Below, in pieces: positions 1 through 10,019 of a stretch of 64,000 nt of DNA (position 1 is its first letter; every line of letters starts with the position of its first letter). Source of the stretch: Pseudonocardia sediminis (GTDB lineage Bacteria; Actinomycetota; Actinomycetes; Mycobacteriales; Pseudonocardiaceae); contig NZ_SHKL01000001.1 of the NCBI RefSeq assembly GCF_004217185.1, positions 6,384,001 through 6,448,000 on the forward strand, written 5' to 3'. Both the position numbers and the translations under genes were made by a program. The notes under the pieces are model-generated. The model was not told the DNA's origin. It saw only the letters and a list, made by a program, of their open reading frames with translations, and made no database searches.

Positions 1-409
1 TGCCGCCGAGCAGGTCGTTGATGTCGGTCGCTCCACCGCCACCACCGCGCCCGGCCTGACCGAAGAGATCACCGAGGTCGAAGCTCTGCGAGCCACCGCC
101 ACCGGGGAACCCTCCGCCGGTGCCGGGGAAGCCGCCCCCGCCGAAGCCCCCGCCACCGAAGCCGCCACCACCGGCGAACATCTCGCGGGTCTCGTCGTAC
201 TCCTTGCGCTTGTCCTTGTCGCCGAGCACGCCGTAGGCCTCGGAGACCGTCTTGAACCGGGCCTCGGCCTTCGCGTCACCCGGGTTCGCGTCGGGGTGCA
301 GTTCGCGGGCCAGCTTGCGGTAGGCCTTCTTGATCTCATCCGCGGACGCCGTCTTCGAGACACCCAGATCTTTGTAGAAGTCCTTCTCGATCCAGTCGCG
401 CTGGGTCAC
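1..409 (-). CDS. dnaJ: Chaperone protein DnaJ, partial (3' end outside window)
   Basis: Hsp40 co-chaperone that stimulates DnaK ATPase and delivers unfolded clients. The visible N-terminal ~136 residues carry the J domain (residues ~8-75, including the HPD tripeptide in ELHPDANPGD) followed by a Gly/Phe-rich linker with repeated GGGGFGG units. The zinc-finger and C-terminal domains lie beyond the window start. I chose the GTG at 407-409 because AGGAGG lies directly upstream, and the protein then begins MTQRDWIEKDFYKDLG as in actinobacterial DnaJ1. It is the third gene of dnaK-grpE-dnaJ, about 100 bp after grpE. An hspR gene often follows in actinobacteria but would be outside this window. Confidence 0.95.
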   Translation of the reverse strand, partial: MTQRDWIEKDFYKDLGVSKTASADEIKKAYRKLARELHPDANPGDAKAEARFKTVSEAYGVLGDKDKRKEYDETREMFAGGGGFGGGGFGGGGFPGTGGGFPGGGGSQSFDLGDLFGQAGRGGGGGATDINDLLGG

Positions 410-511
410 CGCGCCTCCTCTCCGACTTCGGCTCCGGCCCGGCTGCTGCCGGACCGGAGCCTCGCGTCCACGTCGATATCGATCACCGGCCCGAGGCCGG
501 GTGTGCCGGCC

Positions 512-1251
512 TCAGGCCGGGTTCTGCGGCTCGCCCGAGCCGGGTCCGCCGTCCGCGGGCTCCGCCCCGCCCTCGGCCGCCTCGGCGACGACCTCCGGCG
601 CGACCTCGTTCTCCGCGCGGTCCTGCACCGTGACCATGGCCGGGCGCAGCACCCGGTCGGAGATCCGGTAGCCGCGGCGCAGCACCGCGGTCAGCACCGT
701 GACGGTCGGCCCGCTCGCCTCGGCCGGCTCGTGCTGGACGGCCTCGTGGATCGCCGGGTCGAACAGCTCGCCCTCGATGCCGAACGGCTCCAGGCCGAGC
801 TTGTTCACCACGCCGACGACCTTGTCGGCCGCCGACTTGAACGCACCGGTGAGGTCGCCGTGCTGCTCGGCCCGCTCGAAGTCGTCGAGCACGGTCAGCA
901 GGTCGGAGACGAACGAGACCTTGGCCGAGAGCTGGGTGCTCTCGCGGTCCCGGTCGGTCCGGCGCCGGTAGTTGGCGTACTCGGCGGAGACGCGCTGCAG
1001 GTCCGCGGTGCGCTCGGCGACCTCGGCCGTCAGCTTCTCCACCTCGGGGTCGGCGCCGTCGCCCGGCCCGGCCGCCGGGCCGGGAGCGGTCTCGCTCCCG
1101 GCCTCGGCGGTGACGCCGTCGCCGGCGCCGTCCGGGCGTGCCTCGCCGGTCACCGGGTCCACCCTGCGGCGGTCCCGGATCGTGACCGGCTCGTCCTGCT
1201 GCTTGCCGTTCTCACTGCCGACCGTCCTGTCCTGGGGAAGGTCGCCGGTGC

Positions 1252-1255
<4 letters not shown>
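512..1255 (-). CDS. grpE: Nucleotide exchange factor GrpE
   Basis: GrpE releases ADP from DnaK in the cytoplasmic Hsp70 cycle. The 247-residue protein has a disordered acidic N-terminus (about 75 residues), a long helix rich in Glu and Arg, then the GrpE core with KVSFVSDLLTVLDDFERAEQH and the C-terminal beta-domain motif VTVLTAVLRRGYRISDRVLRPAMVTV. The C-terminal ~35 residues are Glu/Gly/Pro-rich. It starts with GTG overlapping the dnaK stop by 4 bp, so the two genes are translationally coupled. It is longer than E. coli GrpE mainly because of the disordered ends, which is common in actinobacteria. Confidence 0.96.
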
Positions 1256-3120
<1,865 letters not shown>

Positions 3121-3156
3121 GGTGACTGCCTCCGTTTGTATCTTGCGTACTTCAGG

Positions 3157-3177
3157 TCTGAGTGTGCTCGGCTCAAG
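3157..3177. promoter_or_regulatory. HAIR element 1 (HspR operator) upstream of dnaK
   Basis: The sequence reads TCTGAGT-N7-GCTCAAG, matching the HspR consensus CTTGAGT-N7-ACTCAAG at 11 of 14 arm positions with the exact 7-base spacer. It lies about 40 bp before the dnaK start. On the minus strand the right arm provides a TTGAGC that could serve as a -35 box, so HspR bound here would block RNA polymerase. HAIR/HspR control of dnaK is established in Streptomyces and mycobacteria; binding here is inferred. Confidence 0.8.
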
Positions 3178-3211
3178 TTGTAGCAGAACGGGGAGCGCCG
3201 ATCGCATCGGG

Positions 3212-3232
3212 CTTGAGTACGTCCTGCTCAAC
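3212..3232. promoter_or_regulatory. HAIR element 2 (HspR operator) upstream of dnaK
   Basis: CTTGAGT-N7-GCTCAAC: the left arm is a perfect match to the HspR consensus and the right arm matches 5 of 7, again with a 7-base spacer. It lies 55 bp (centre to centre) upstream of element 1. A further lone GCTCAAC half-site is at 3282-3288. The 3121-3433 gap (313 bp) between dnaK and the divergent PPE-like gene holds these sites and no other gene that I can see. HspR bound here could also affect the divergent gene. Confidence 0.78.
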
Positions 3233-3433
3233 TTGCTCGTACCCGGTCCAACGGGCGGGCATGCAGAGTTGTTCCCACCCGGCTCAACTTTCTCCGGACC
3301 GGTTTCCGAGCTGCGACGACATGCCGTGCGTTCACCGATGTGAACGATCCGCGGCCGCGTCCGCCGATCCGGCGTCGCCCGGTCCCGGCCGTCCCTACCG
3401 TGCCTCCGTACGCCGCGACGAGGAGGGGACGCG

Positions 3434-5104
3434 ATGGCCGAGCCGGGTGGGTCGCAGGGCTTCAACTGGCACGACGTCCCCGTCGTCGACTGGTTCCTGC
3501 CCGATCCCGAGCCGTCGCAGGGCGTCGCCCTCGAGGACCTTCCGGGGGTGGACTGGTCCGGGTGGAGCCTGAAGGACAAGATCGCCTGGACGTCACAGGG
3601 GAGCGGCGCCCAAGCGATCGACTCCACCCACGGCGCGCTGGACGACCTCGGCGGGCGGTTCCGTGACTCCGACGGACAGGTCCGCCGTCAGCTCGGCGAG
3701 ATGCAGGTCGGGTGGCAGGGCCGGGCCGCCGGGAGCGCCACCGAGGCCCTCACGCAGGTGGCCGCGGCCGGCGGGGCGAGCGGGGACGCCTCGGCGCAGG
3801 GCACGGTCCCGGTGGGCACCTACGGTCACTCCTTCGATGGGCTGAAGAACAAGTTCACCTACCACGAGGGTCCTCTGACCAGCGCACTCGGCGACTGGGC
3901 GCCGGCCGCGCAGTCGGTGCTCCCGGCCCCGATCCTGGCCGGCGCCGGCGTCACCGACCAGGTGGCCCAGGTCATGATGAACGCGTCCGAGGGCAAGCGT
4001 GCCGACCACCTGCTGCAGGCCCACGAGAGCGCCGCGCGCGTGGCCGTCCAGGCCTTCCCGACCTCGACGCCGTCGTCGGGACCGCCCGGGGGGCCCTCGG
4101 CTCCCGCCGGGAACGGGTCCGCGGGGGTCGGCGGGGGGATCAGCACCGGAGGCGGGTCGGCGGCGACCGGGGGCGGTGGTGCCCCGTCCGCCACCCCGGT
4201 CACTCCGGCTCCGTCCGCCCCCGACGGGGGATCTCCGACCCCCGCGGCACCGTCCGTGGCGAACGGACCCGGCACCGACGGGAACGGAGCGGGCGACGGC
4301 GCGAACGGGAACGGGAACGGCGGTGGGAACGGGGCCGGACGTATCGACGCTCCACGTGCGAACGATGCCCCGGCGACCCCGTCCGCACCGGACGCGCCCG
4401 GCAACGGCAAGGGCGGCGACGACGGTAGGGGCGGGAGCGACCGCACGACGGCACCGCCGCCGCTGGCACAGGCCGAGGTGACCGCCCCGTCCGCGGGGAC
4501 CGGGGCCCCGAACGTCACCCCGCCCGCGCCCTCGTCACCCACCACGCCCGCCCCGGGGGCACCGACGGCCGGCGTCCCCGCCTACGTCCCCGGCGCCGTG
4601 CCCCCGTCCGGCTCGAACGGCGGCATCGGGCGCACACCGTCGCTCCCGTTACCCCGGTCCGGCTCCGACTTCGGCTCCAACCTGCTGCGCAACCAGCCCG
4701 GACGGGTCCCGGGCGCCGGCGGGACGGGCGCGTGGGGCGCGGAACCGGCCCCCCGGGCCGGCGGACCGGGCACCGGATGGAGCGGCAGTGGCTCGGGCGG
4801 GGGCTCGGGCGGGGGCTCGGGCGGGGGCTCGGGCGGCACCGGGCAGGGCGGTCCCGGTCGCTACGGCGGCGCGGGTGTCTCCGAGACCGTGCCGGGCCGC
4901 GGGATCTCCGAACCGGCGCCCGGACGGTCCGGCACCGGGACGAACGGCGTCACGCCGATGGGCGGCATGGGCGCCGGCGGGCGGGGCTCCGACCAGGACC
5001 ACCGCAACCGCTACCTGCTGCCGAGCAGCGAGGCGTTCGACCTCGACCTGCAGGCCACCCCGCCGGTGCTCGGCGCCGAACCCGACGAGGAGGACGAGCG
5101 ATGA
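3434..5104 (+). CDS. PPE/WXG-like secreted protein with long Pro/Gly-rich tail
   Basis: Probable ESX (type VII) secretion substrate. The first ~180 residues are a predicted helical domain with a WxG turn (GWQGRAAGSA, residue ~95), resembling actinobacterial PPE and WXG100-type domains. From residue ~200 to the end the protein is a low-complexity Pro/Gly/Ser/Ala region, including a 12-bp tandem repeat (about 4791-4834) that encodes GSGG units. The C-terminus RYLLPSSEAFDLDLQATPPVLG is more ordered. AGGAGGGG sits five bases before the ATG. The gene overlaps the EspG-like gene by ATGA, the usual pairing of a PPE substrate with its chaperone. No PE, EsxA/B or EccC gene is visible, so any secretion apparatus lies elsewhere. 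The exact family is uncertain. Confidence 0.75.
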   Translation: MAEPGGSQGFNWHDVPVVDWFLPDPEPSQGVALEDLPGVDWSGWSLKDKIAWTSQGSGAQAIDSTHGALDDLGGRFRDSDGQVRRQLGEMQVGWQGRAAGSATEALTQVAAAGGASGDASAQGTVPVGTYGHSFDGLKNKFTYHEGPLTSALGDWAPAAQSVLPAPILAGAGVTDQVAQVMMNASEGKRADHLLQAHESAARVAVQAFPTSTPSSGPPGGPSAPAGNGSAGVGGGISTGGGSAATGGGGAPSATPVTPAPSAPDGGSPTPAAPSVANGPGTDGNGAGDGANGNGNGGGNGAGRIDAPRANDAPATPSAPDAPGNGKGGDDGRGGSDRTTAPPPLAQAEVTAPSAGTGAPNVTPPAPSSPTTPAPGAPTAGVPAYVPGAVPPSGSNGGIGRTPSLPLPRSGSDFGSNLLRNQPGRVPGAGGTGAWGAEPAPRAGGPGTGWSGSGSGGGSGGGSGGGSGGTGQGGPGRYGGAGVSETVPGRGISEPAPGRSGTGTNGVTPMGGMGAGGRGSDQDHRNRYLLPSSEAFDLDLQATPPVLGAEPDEEDER

Positions 5105-6042
5105 CCGTCGGTCGCGGACCGGGCAGGGGCACCGGGAGCAGCACCGGGAGCAGCACCGGGAGCAGCACCGGCGTCGGCACCGACTGGTCCCGGGCCACCG
5201 TCCTCACCCTCGTCGAGGCCGACGTCGCGTTCGACGTCCTGGGCATCGACACCCCACCGGCGGCGCTGGACCCGCCGCACCACGGCCGGTCGCTGCCCGA
5301 ACGCGCCCGGATCGTCTCCGGCACCGTCGACCGTCTCCGGGCCCGAGGGCTCGACCCGGGTCGCGACACCGACCTGGCCCGCGACCTGCACCTGCTCGCC
5401 CGGCCCGCGCTCTCGCTGGACCTGCTGCACCGTTACCGGGCCCTGCTCGGTGCGGTCGTGGCCGTCGACGGTGCGGACGCGGTGCTCGCCGTCCGGCACG
5501 AGGACGAGATCGCGCTGCTCCGGGTCCCGCCGGATCGGGCGGCCGAGGCCCTGGTCGACCTGCTCGGGCCGCTCACCCCGGCGTCCGGCTCGACCGTCCG
5601 GGTTCCTGCGCGGGTGCTCTCCGAGGCGGTCCGCGACGCCGGTGACGACGCCGACCGGCTCGTCGTCGAGCTGATGCGGCGCGGGATGACCGGCACCGCA
5701 GCCCGGGCGCTGGTGGCCACCAACGACGACGTCGACGCGCTCGCCCAGATCGGGGCGAACGTCCGTACGCCGACCGGGCAGCGTCGCGGCCCCTACGTCC
5801 TGACCGTCCAGCACAACGCGGCCGGGCACCACCGCCAGCGGCTGCGGGCCCGGCCCGGGGAGGACGACGTCGTCGAGGCCGGGCCGATCGACCGGGCGCG
5901 GCTGTTGTTCGAGGTCGACGAGCTGGTCGCCACCACCCTGGACGGGCCGGACCCCCGCTACCGCCGCGGCGCCGGGCGCGGCTCGACCCGCCCCGCGGAC
6001 GCCGGCGGGATCGGGTCCTGGACGGGCGCCAGCACCCGCTGA
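5101..6042 (+). CDS. ESX secretion-associated protein, EspG family
   Basis: EspG proteins are cytosolic chaperones that bind the tip of PE-PPE heterodimers and keep them secretion-competent. The 313-residue product matches the family pattern: VLTLVEADVAFDVLGID near the N-terminus, a central mixed alpha/beta region (ALLGAVVAVDGADAVLAVRHEDEIALLRV), and the C-terminal GPYVLTVQHNAAGHHRQRLRARPGEDDVVEAGPID. The first ~18 codons encode a repeated SSTG tract from a 12-bp tandem repeat. The ATG overlaps the stop of the upstream PPE-like gene, implying translational coupling. The last 85 bp overlap the convergent gene at 5958-6389. The EspG assignment rests on remembered family patterns. Confidence 0.8.
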   Translation: MTVGRGPGRGTGSSTGSSTGSSTGVGTDWSRATVLTLVEADVAFDVLGIDTPPAALDPPHHGRSLPERARIVSGTVDRLRARGLDPGRDTDLARDLHLLARPALSLDLLHRYRALLGAVVAVDGADAVLAVRHEDEIALLRVPPDRAAEALVDLLGPLTPASGSTVRVPARVLSEAVRDAGDDADRLVVELMRRGMTGTAARALVATNDDVDALAQIGANVRTPTGQRRGPYVLTVQHNAAGHHRQRLRARPGEDDVVEAGPIDRARLLFEVDELVATTLDGPDPRYRRGAGRGSTRPADAGGIGSWTGASTR

Positions 6043-6389
6043 GTCTCGGGGTCGGCGACCGGGCGGCCGTCGGCGTCGTGGAACTCCAGGTGCCCGTCCG
6101 GGGCGAGGTCGGTGTACCAGCCCAGGGCGTCGAGCTGGTCGTCGTCGAGGTCGGCGACGAGCTCCCGCCGCGCCGCACCGACCTGGTACTCCGGCCAGGT
6201 CAGGTGCCCGTAGGCGTCGTGCAGGTCGGCCAGCAGACCGGTGAACACCTGCTGCCAGCGCAGCGGCATCGACTGGGCGACCGACCGGGGCACGACCAGG
6301 TAGTCCTCACCCGCGGAGCCCGGGGCGGGGCGGTCCAGGTAGTCGCGCAGGGGTGTCGTCGAGGCGGCGCGTCCGGTCGGGTCGGGCAT
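5958..6389 (-). CDS. Hypothetical protein at the end of the T4SS-like operon
   Basis: A 143-residue soluble protein with no family I can name. It is acidic in the middle (RRELVADLDDDQLDALGWYTDLAPDGHLEFHDADGRPV) and contains LTWPEYQVGAARREL. It starts at the ATG beginning MPDPTGRAAS, 58 bp after the NlpC/P60 gene on the same strand, so it is probably the last gene of the secretion operon. Its final ~28 codons overlap the 3' end of the convergent EspG-like gene by 85 bp. The regular amino-acid composition supports coding. A role as a secretion accessory or effector is only suggested by position. Confidence 0.65.
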   Translation of the reverse strand: MPDPTGRAASTTPLRDYLDRPAPGSAGEDYLVVPRSVAQSMPLRWQQVFTGLLADLHDAYGHLTWPEYQVGAARRELVADLDDDQLDALGWYTDLAPDGHLEFHDADGRPVADPETQRVLAPVQDPIPPASAGRVEPRPAPRR

Positions 6390-6447
6390 GGCGCCATGAT
6401 GGCGCAACCGACGGGACGCCCGCCCGGGAGGGAGATCGACTCCGGGG

Positions 6448-7470
6448 TCAGGCGGGGCTCGCCGTCGTCCCGGGGCGGGTGGCCAGGGGGACCAGCTCCT
6501 CGTAGTCCCAGGGCACGGGCTTGACCCGGACCGGGTTGTCCTTGTTCGGCGCCTCCACCATCTGCCCGTCGCCCATGTAGAGCACCACGTGGTGGATCGT
6601 CGACGGGTCGGACGGGTCGGTCGCGTAGAACAGCAGGTCACCGGCCTGCGCCTGCTTGACCGGGACGTGCGCGCCGGCGTTGTACTGGTCCTGCGAGACC
6701 CGCGGCAGGGTGAGCCCGGCGGCCTGGAACGCACGCAGCATCAGCCCGGAGCAGTCGTAGGAGTCCGGGCCGGTCGCGCCCCAGACGTAGGGCTTGCCGA
6801 CCTCCTTGAGCGCGAACGAGATCGCCGTCCCGGCCGCGCCCGGCGGCAGCGCACCGGTCGGCGCGGTGCCGCAGCCGGTCGGGTTCGCGACGTCGCCGAC
6901 CTGCTCGACGAGGCTCGCGGCCAGGCCCTCCCACTTGGCGTAGGCGTCCGGGAAGGCCGAGCGCTGCACGATCTGCGCGGCGTCGGTGACCGGCATCCGC
7001 TCCCAGCCCGGCACCTCCATCAGCCGCTCGAGGAAGATCGTCGTGCTGTATGCCGGATCGGTGACCTGCGCCGGGGTGCCCCAGCCCTGCGACGGCCGCT
7101 GCTGGAACAGCCCGAGGGAGTCCCGGTCGCCGTAGTCGATGTTGCGCAGGGTGGACTCCTGCATGGCGGTGGCCAGCGCCACCAGCCAGGCCCGCGGCGG
7201 CGCCCCCATCCCCTTCGCGACGCCGATGATCGCCTCGGCGTTGGCCCGCTGGTCCGGGCTCAGCGTGTCGATCGTGGTGCCCCCGCCGCCCCCCTCGCCG
7301 ACGGTGCCGATGCCGGTGTCGCACGTCGTCGACCCGCGGGACTGGTTGTTCAGGTTCGGGCTGAACGCCAGGAACCCGACGGTCAGGAACAGCACCAGCA
7401 CCGCGCCGATGGCGACGATCGGCAGCAGCAGCCGCAACGGCCGCAGGCTCCGGGTCAGCGGGGTGCTCAC
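6448..7470 (-). CDS. Membrane-anchored lytic transglycosylase-like / NlpC-P60 peptidoglycan hydrolase
   Basis: Bifunctional cell-wall hydrolase, the VirB1-like component of the cluster. A single N-terminal membrane segment (residues ~12-35) is followed by a Gly linker, a lysozyme-like fold domain (ATAMQESTLRNIDYGDRDSLGLFQQRPSQGWG, with the catalytic Glu in QES), and a C-terminal NlpC/P60 domain from ~residue 210 with the Cys in YVWGATGPDSYDCSGLM and His in TIHHVVLYMGDGQMVEA. This domain order is common in hydrolases encoded with conjugative type IV systems of Gram-positive bacteria, which locally open the wall. It starts with GTG, 7 bp after the VirB8-like gene. Confidence 0.85.
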   Translation of the reverse strand: MSTPLTRSLRPLRLLLPIVAIGAVLVLFLTVGFLAFSPNLNNQSRGSTTCDTGIGTVGEGGGGGTTIDTLSPDQRANAEAIIGVAKGMGAPPRAWLVALATAMQESTLRNIDYGDRDSLGLFQQRPSQGWGTPAQVTDPAYSTTIFLERLMEVPGWERMPVTDAAQIVQRSAFPDAYAKWEGLAASLVEQVGDVANPTGCGTAPTGALPPGAAGTAISFALKEVGKPYVWGATGPDSYDCSGLMLRAFQAAGLTLPRVSQDQYNAGAHVPVKQAQAGDLLFYATDPSDPSTIHHVVLYMGDGQMVEAPNKDNPVRVKPVPWDYEELVPLATRPGTTASPA

Positions 7471-7477
7471 GGCCGGC

Positions 7478-8086
7478 TCACACCCGGTCGTAGCGGGAGA
7501 CCCGCCAGCCGGCGTCGGTGTCCACGACGAGGACGGAGAGCTTCAGGGTGTTCGTCGGGACCTCGCACTCGACGCTGCGCGGCGAGACCCGGGTCGGCTT
7601 CGGGGGACCGGTGACGGCGGTGGCCGGCACGTTCGACGGGTCCACCGCCGCGAGCACGCCGAGGTACTCGTCGGTGGTGAACGGGCGCATGCCGGCCGTC
7701 CAGCGCTCGTTGGTGGTGCCCGGCGGGTGGTTCACCCAGGCCGCGGTCCAGTTCCGGGCCGCGGCCAGCGCCTCGGGCGGGGCGGCGGAGAGCGGGAGCT
7801 CCCGCGGGGTCAGCGGGGTGACCGGGGGCAGGGCGGTCGGCGTCGGGGTGGTGCTCGGCGGCGCGTAGCCGGTGGAGGGCTGCGCGGACTCCGACGGACC
7901 CTCCCCGGCGGCCAGCAGCCCGCCGTTCCCGGCCGACCCGCCGAGCTTGCCGCCGACGAACACCAGCCCGGCGACCACCAGGACCAGCACGACGATCGAG
8001 ATCCCGAGATTGACCGGGGAGCGCAGCGGCCACTGCCACACCGAGCGGTAGGCGCCGGCCCGCCCGCGCGAGGACCTAATCGGCAC
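7478..8086 (-). CDS. VirB8/TcpC-like bitopic membrane protein
   Basis: A 202-residue protein with a short basic cytoplasmic N-terminus, one membrane segment (LGISIVVLVLVVAGLVFVGG, residues ~27-46), a Pro/Thr-rich linker, and an extracytoplasmic domain from residue ~105 with WTAAWVNHPPGTTNERWTAGMRPFTTDEYLGVL and a C-terminal beta-rich end (VLVVDTDAGWRVSRYDRV). This layout fits the NTF2-like fold of VirB8 and TcpC scaffold proteins. The GTG start overlaps the VirB6-like gene's stop by 11 bp. The assignment is by topology and position and should be treated as probable. Confidence 0.65.
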   Translation of the reverse strand: MPIRSSRGRAGAYRSVWQWPLRSPVNLGISIVVLVLVVAGLVFVGGKLGGSAGNGGLLAAGEGPSESAQPSTGYAPPSTTPTPTALPPVTPLTPRELPLSAAPPEALAAARNWTAAWVNHPPGTTNERWTAGMRPFTTDEYLGVLAAVDPSNVPATAVTGPPKPTRVSPRSVECEVPTNTLKLSVLVVDTDAGWRVSRYDRV

Positions 8087-10019
8087 GACGGCTCCAGGTC
8101 GACCCGTCGGCGGTGCGCGCGGCCCGCGGGCGGTAGATCTTGTAGACGGGCACGCCGTCGACGAGCTCCGGGCTCACCGGCACCGGCTGACCGGCCCGGC
8201 GCGGCGAGTCCGAGCGCCGGTAGATCGACCGGTCGTCGACCTCGCCCGGGTCGGTGCGGCCGGGGAAGCCGCCGGTCCCCGCCGTCCGGCTCTGCCCGCC
8301 GACCGGCAGCGCCCCGCGTCGCGGCTCGGCGATCACACCGGTCGGACGGCCCGCCTCGGGCGACGGCGACGCCGGACGTCGACGCCAGGAGCGCGCGCCG
8401 GGGCCCGCCGGACCGGCGACCGTCTCGGCCTCCGGGCGCACCGCGTCCCGGTCGACGTCGCCGGTCCCGCCGGAGCGCTCGGACCACCAGCGCGACTGCC
8501 GGTCCGCGGTGTCCCCGCCCGACCCGCGCATCCGCTGCCACATCCGCGCCGTCGGCCCGTCGGCGACGCCGGGCACGATCCCGCCGAACTGCTCGCGGGT
8601 CAGCGACACCATCGACACCAGCCGCCGGAACGGCCGCGCGACGGCCCACAGCACGATCGTCACGACGCCGGTGACCAGCAGCGCCAGCCACAGGTCGATG
8701 TTCGCGCCGGGCCGGAACAGCGACACCACCAGCAACGCGTGCAGCCCGGCCAGCGCACCGACGACGAGCGTGTTCACGATCGCCGCGCCGCCGACCCGCA
8801 ACAGCGCGGGGATCACCTCGGGTTTGAGCAGCGCGACCACCGCGATCGCCGGCGCGGTGATCACCATCAGCCGGATGATCAGCATCGCCACCAGCACCAG
8901 CACCTTGGACAGCAGCTGGAACAGCGCGATGCAGACGGCCTCGATCGCGGCCAGCATCCCGGCGCCGATCCGGCTGCCGGACGCGCCGGTGAAGTAGCTG
9001 TAGCGGTCGCCCATCCGGTCGGCGAGCGCGGCGTAGTCCGACTTCTTCCGCTCCGCGAGCTCGCTGTTGTCCTGGCGCTGGTCGACCTCGTCGATCGTGA
9101 ACGCCTGCGCGCGCAGCAGGTCGCGGCCCATCTCCTGGGCCTGCGGGACGTCCGGGGAGCCGAACGTGCCGCGCAGCCAGTTGCGGTAGGCGACCTGGTC
9201 GACGAGCACGGTGGGCAGCGTGTCCCGGGTGCCCAGCCCGATCTGGCCGAGGAAGCCCTCCTGCATCTGCGTGACGCCGTCGAGCAGCAGGCCGTCCGCC
9301 GCCTTCGACCAGTCCACCGGGGCCAGATAGGCGGCCGAGGCGATGAGCAGCGCGAACACGCCGATCCCCGCCCGTTGCGCCTGTCTGGCGAGGTCACCGC
9401 GCATGGCCAGCACCAGCAGGATGACCGCGAACGCGACGAGGGCGATGCCCACCCACGTGGTGAAAACGGTCTCGTACATCGCCCGGGTGGCTGTGGAGAT
9501 CACGTCGTCCAGGGGCGCGAAGACCGACCCGCCCTCGGCGATCAGGTAGTGCGCCCAGTTGACGCCGCCGACGGTCAGCTTGGCCAGGTTGAACGTCTGG
9601 TTGCCGAGCCAGGTGTCGGTGGTGACCGACGGGTTCAGGACGCCGGACGCGGCGCAGCCGAGGTCGTAGTTGTGCCACACCATCCCGGCGTAGCCGACCT
9701 CCTCGTAGACGCTGCCGGCCTCGCCGTGCAGCGCGCTCGGCCCGTCCAGCGACCCGACGAGCCCGGTGCCGGGACGGTCCGGTTCCGGGGCCTGCTTGCA
9801 GTCCAGCGGCTGGGCCATCGCCGGGGAGCCCATCAGGATGCTGCCCCCGACCAGGGCGGCGACCACCAGCAGCGAGTACCCGCGCCGCCGACGTCGGGGG
9901 TCCGGGGTCTCACCCCGCGCACGTCGGGCCTTGCGCAGACCCGCCCACACCGCGGCCGCGACGATCAGCAGCACCGGCCAGAGGCCGGCACCACCGGTCG
10001 GATCGGCGGCCCCGATCAC
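8076..10019 (-). CDS. VirB6/TrbL-like polytopic membrane protein
   Basis: A 647-residue integral membrane protein. It has an N-terminal membrane segment and a second hydrophobic stretch ending in AMAQ that could be a signal or anchor. A ~100-residue external region with Cys pairs and aromatic residues (YAGMVWHNYDLGCAASG) follows. Several membrane segments come next: MYETVFTTWVGIALVAFAVILLVLAM, a block around QLLSKVLVLVAMLIIRLMVITAPAIAVVALL, then LVVGALAGLHALLVVSLF and LALLVTGVVTIVLWAVA. The C-terminal ~150 residues are a disordered basic cytoplasmic tail. This topology fits the inner-membrane channel of a type IV system. It starts at a GTG overlapping the VirB4 stop (GTGA). Confidence 0.7.
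   Translation of the reverse strand: MIGAADPTGGAGLWPVLLIVAAAVWAGLRKARRARGETPDPRRRRRGYSLLVVAALVGGSILMGSPAMAQPLDCKQAPEPDRPGTGLVGSLDGPSALHGEAGSVYEEVGYAGMVWHNYDLGCAASGVLNPSVTTDTWLGNQTFNLAKLTVGGVNWAHYLIAEGGSVFAPLDDVISTATRAMYETVFTTWVGIALVAFAVILLVLAMRGDLARQAQRAGIGVFALLIASAAYLAPVDWSKAADGLLLDGVTQMQEGFLGQIGLGTRDTLPTVLVDQVAYRNWLRGTFGSPDVPQAQEMGRDLLRAQAFTIDEVDQRQDNSELAERKKSDYAALADRMGDRYSYFTGASGSRIGAGMLAAIEAVCIALFQLLSKVLVLVAMLIIRLMVITAPAIAVVALLKPEVIPALLRVGGAAIVNTLVVGALAGLHALLVVSLFRPGANIDLWLALLVTGVVTIVLWAVARPFRRLVSMVSLTREQFGGIVPGVADGPTARMWQRMRGSGGDTADRQSRWWSERSGGTGDVDRDAVRPEAETVAGPAGPGARSWRRRPASPSPEAGRPTGVIAEPRRGALPVGGQSRTAGTGGFPGRTDPGEVDDRSIYRRSDSPRRAGQPVPVSPELVDGVPVYKIYRPRAARTADGSTWSRRAD

Noticed and set aside
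4788..4836. 12-bp tandem repeats as a regulatory array
   Set aside because: They are in-frame GSGG codons inside the PPE-like tail.
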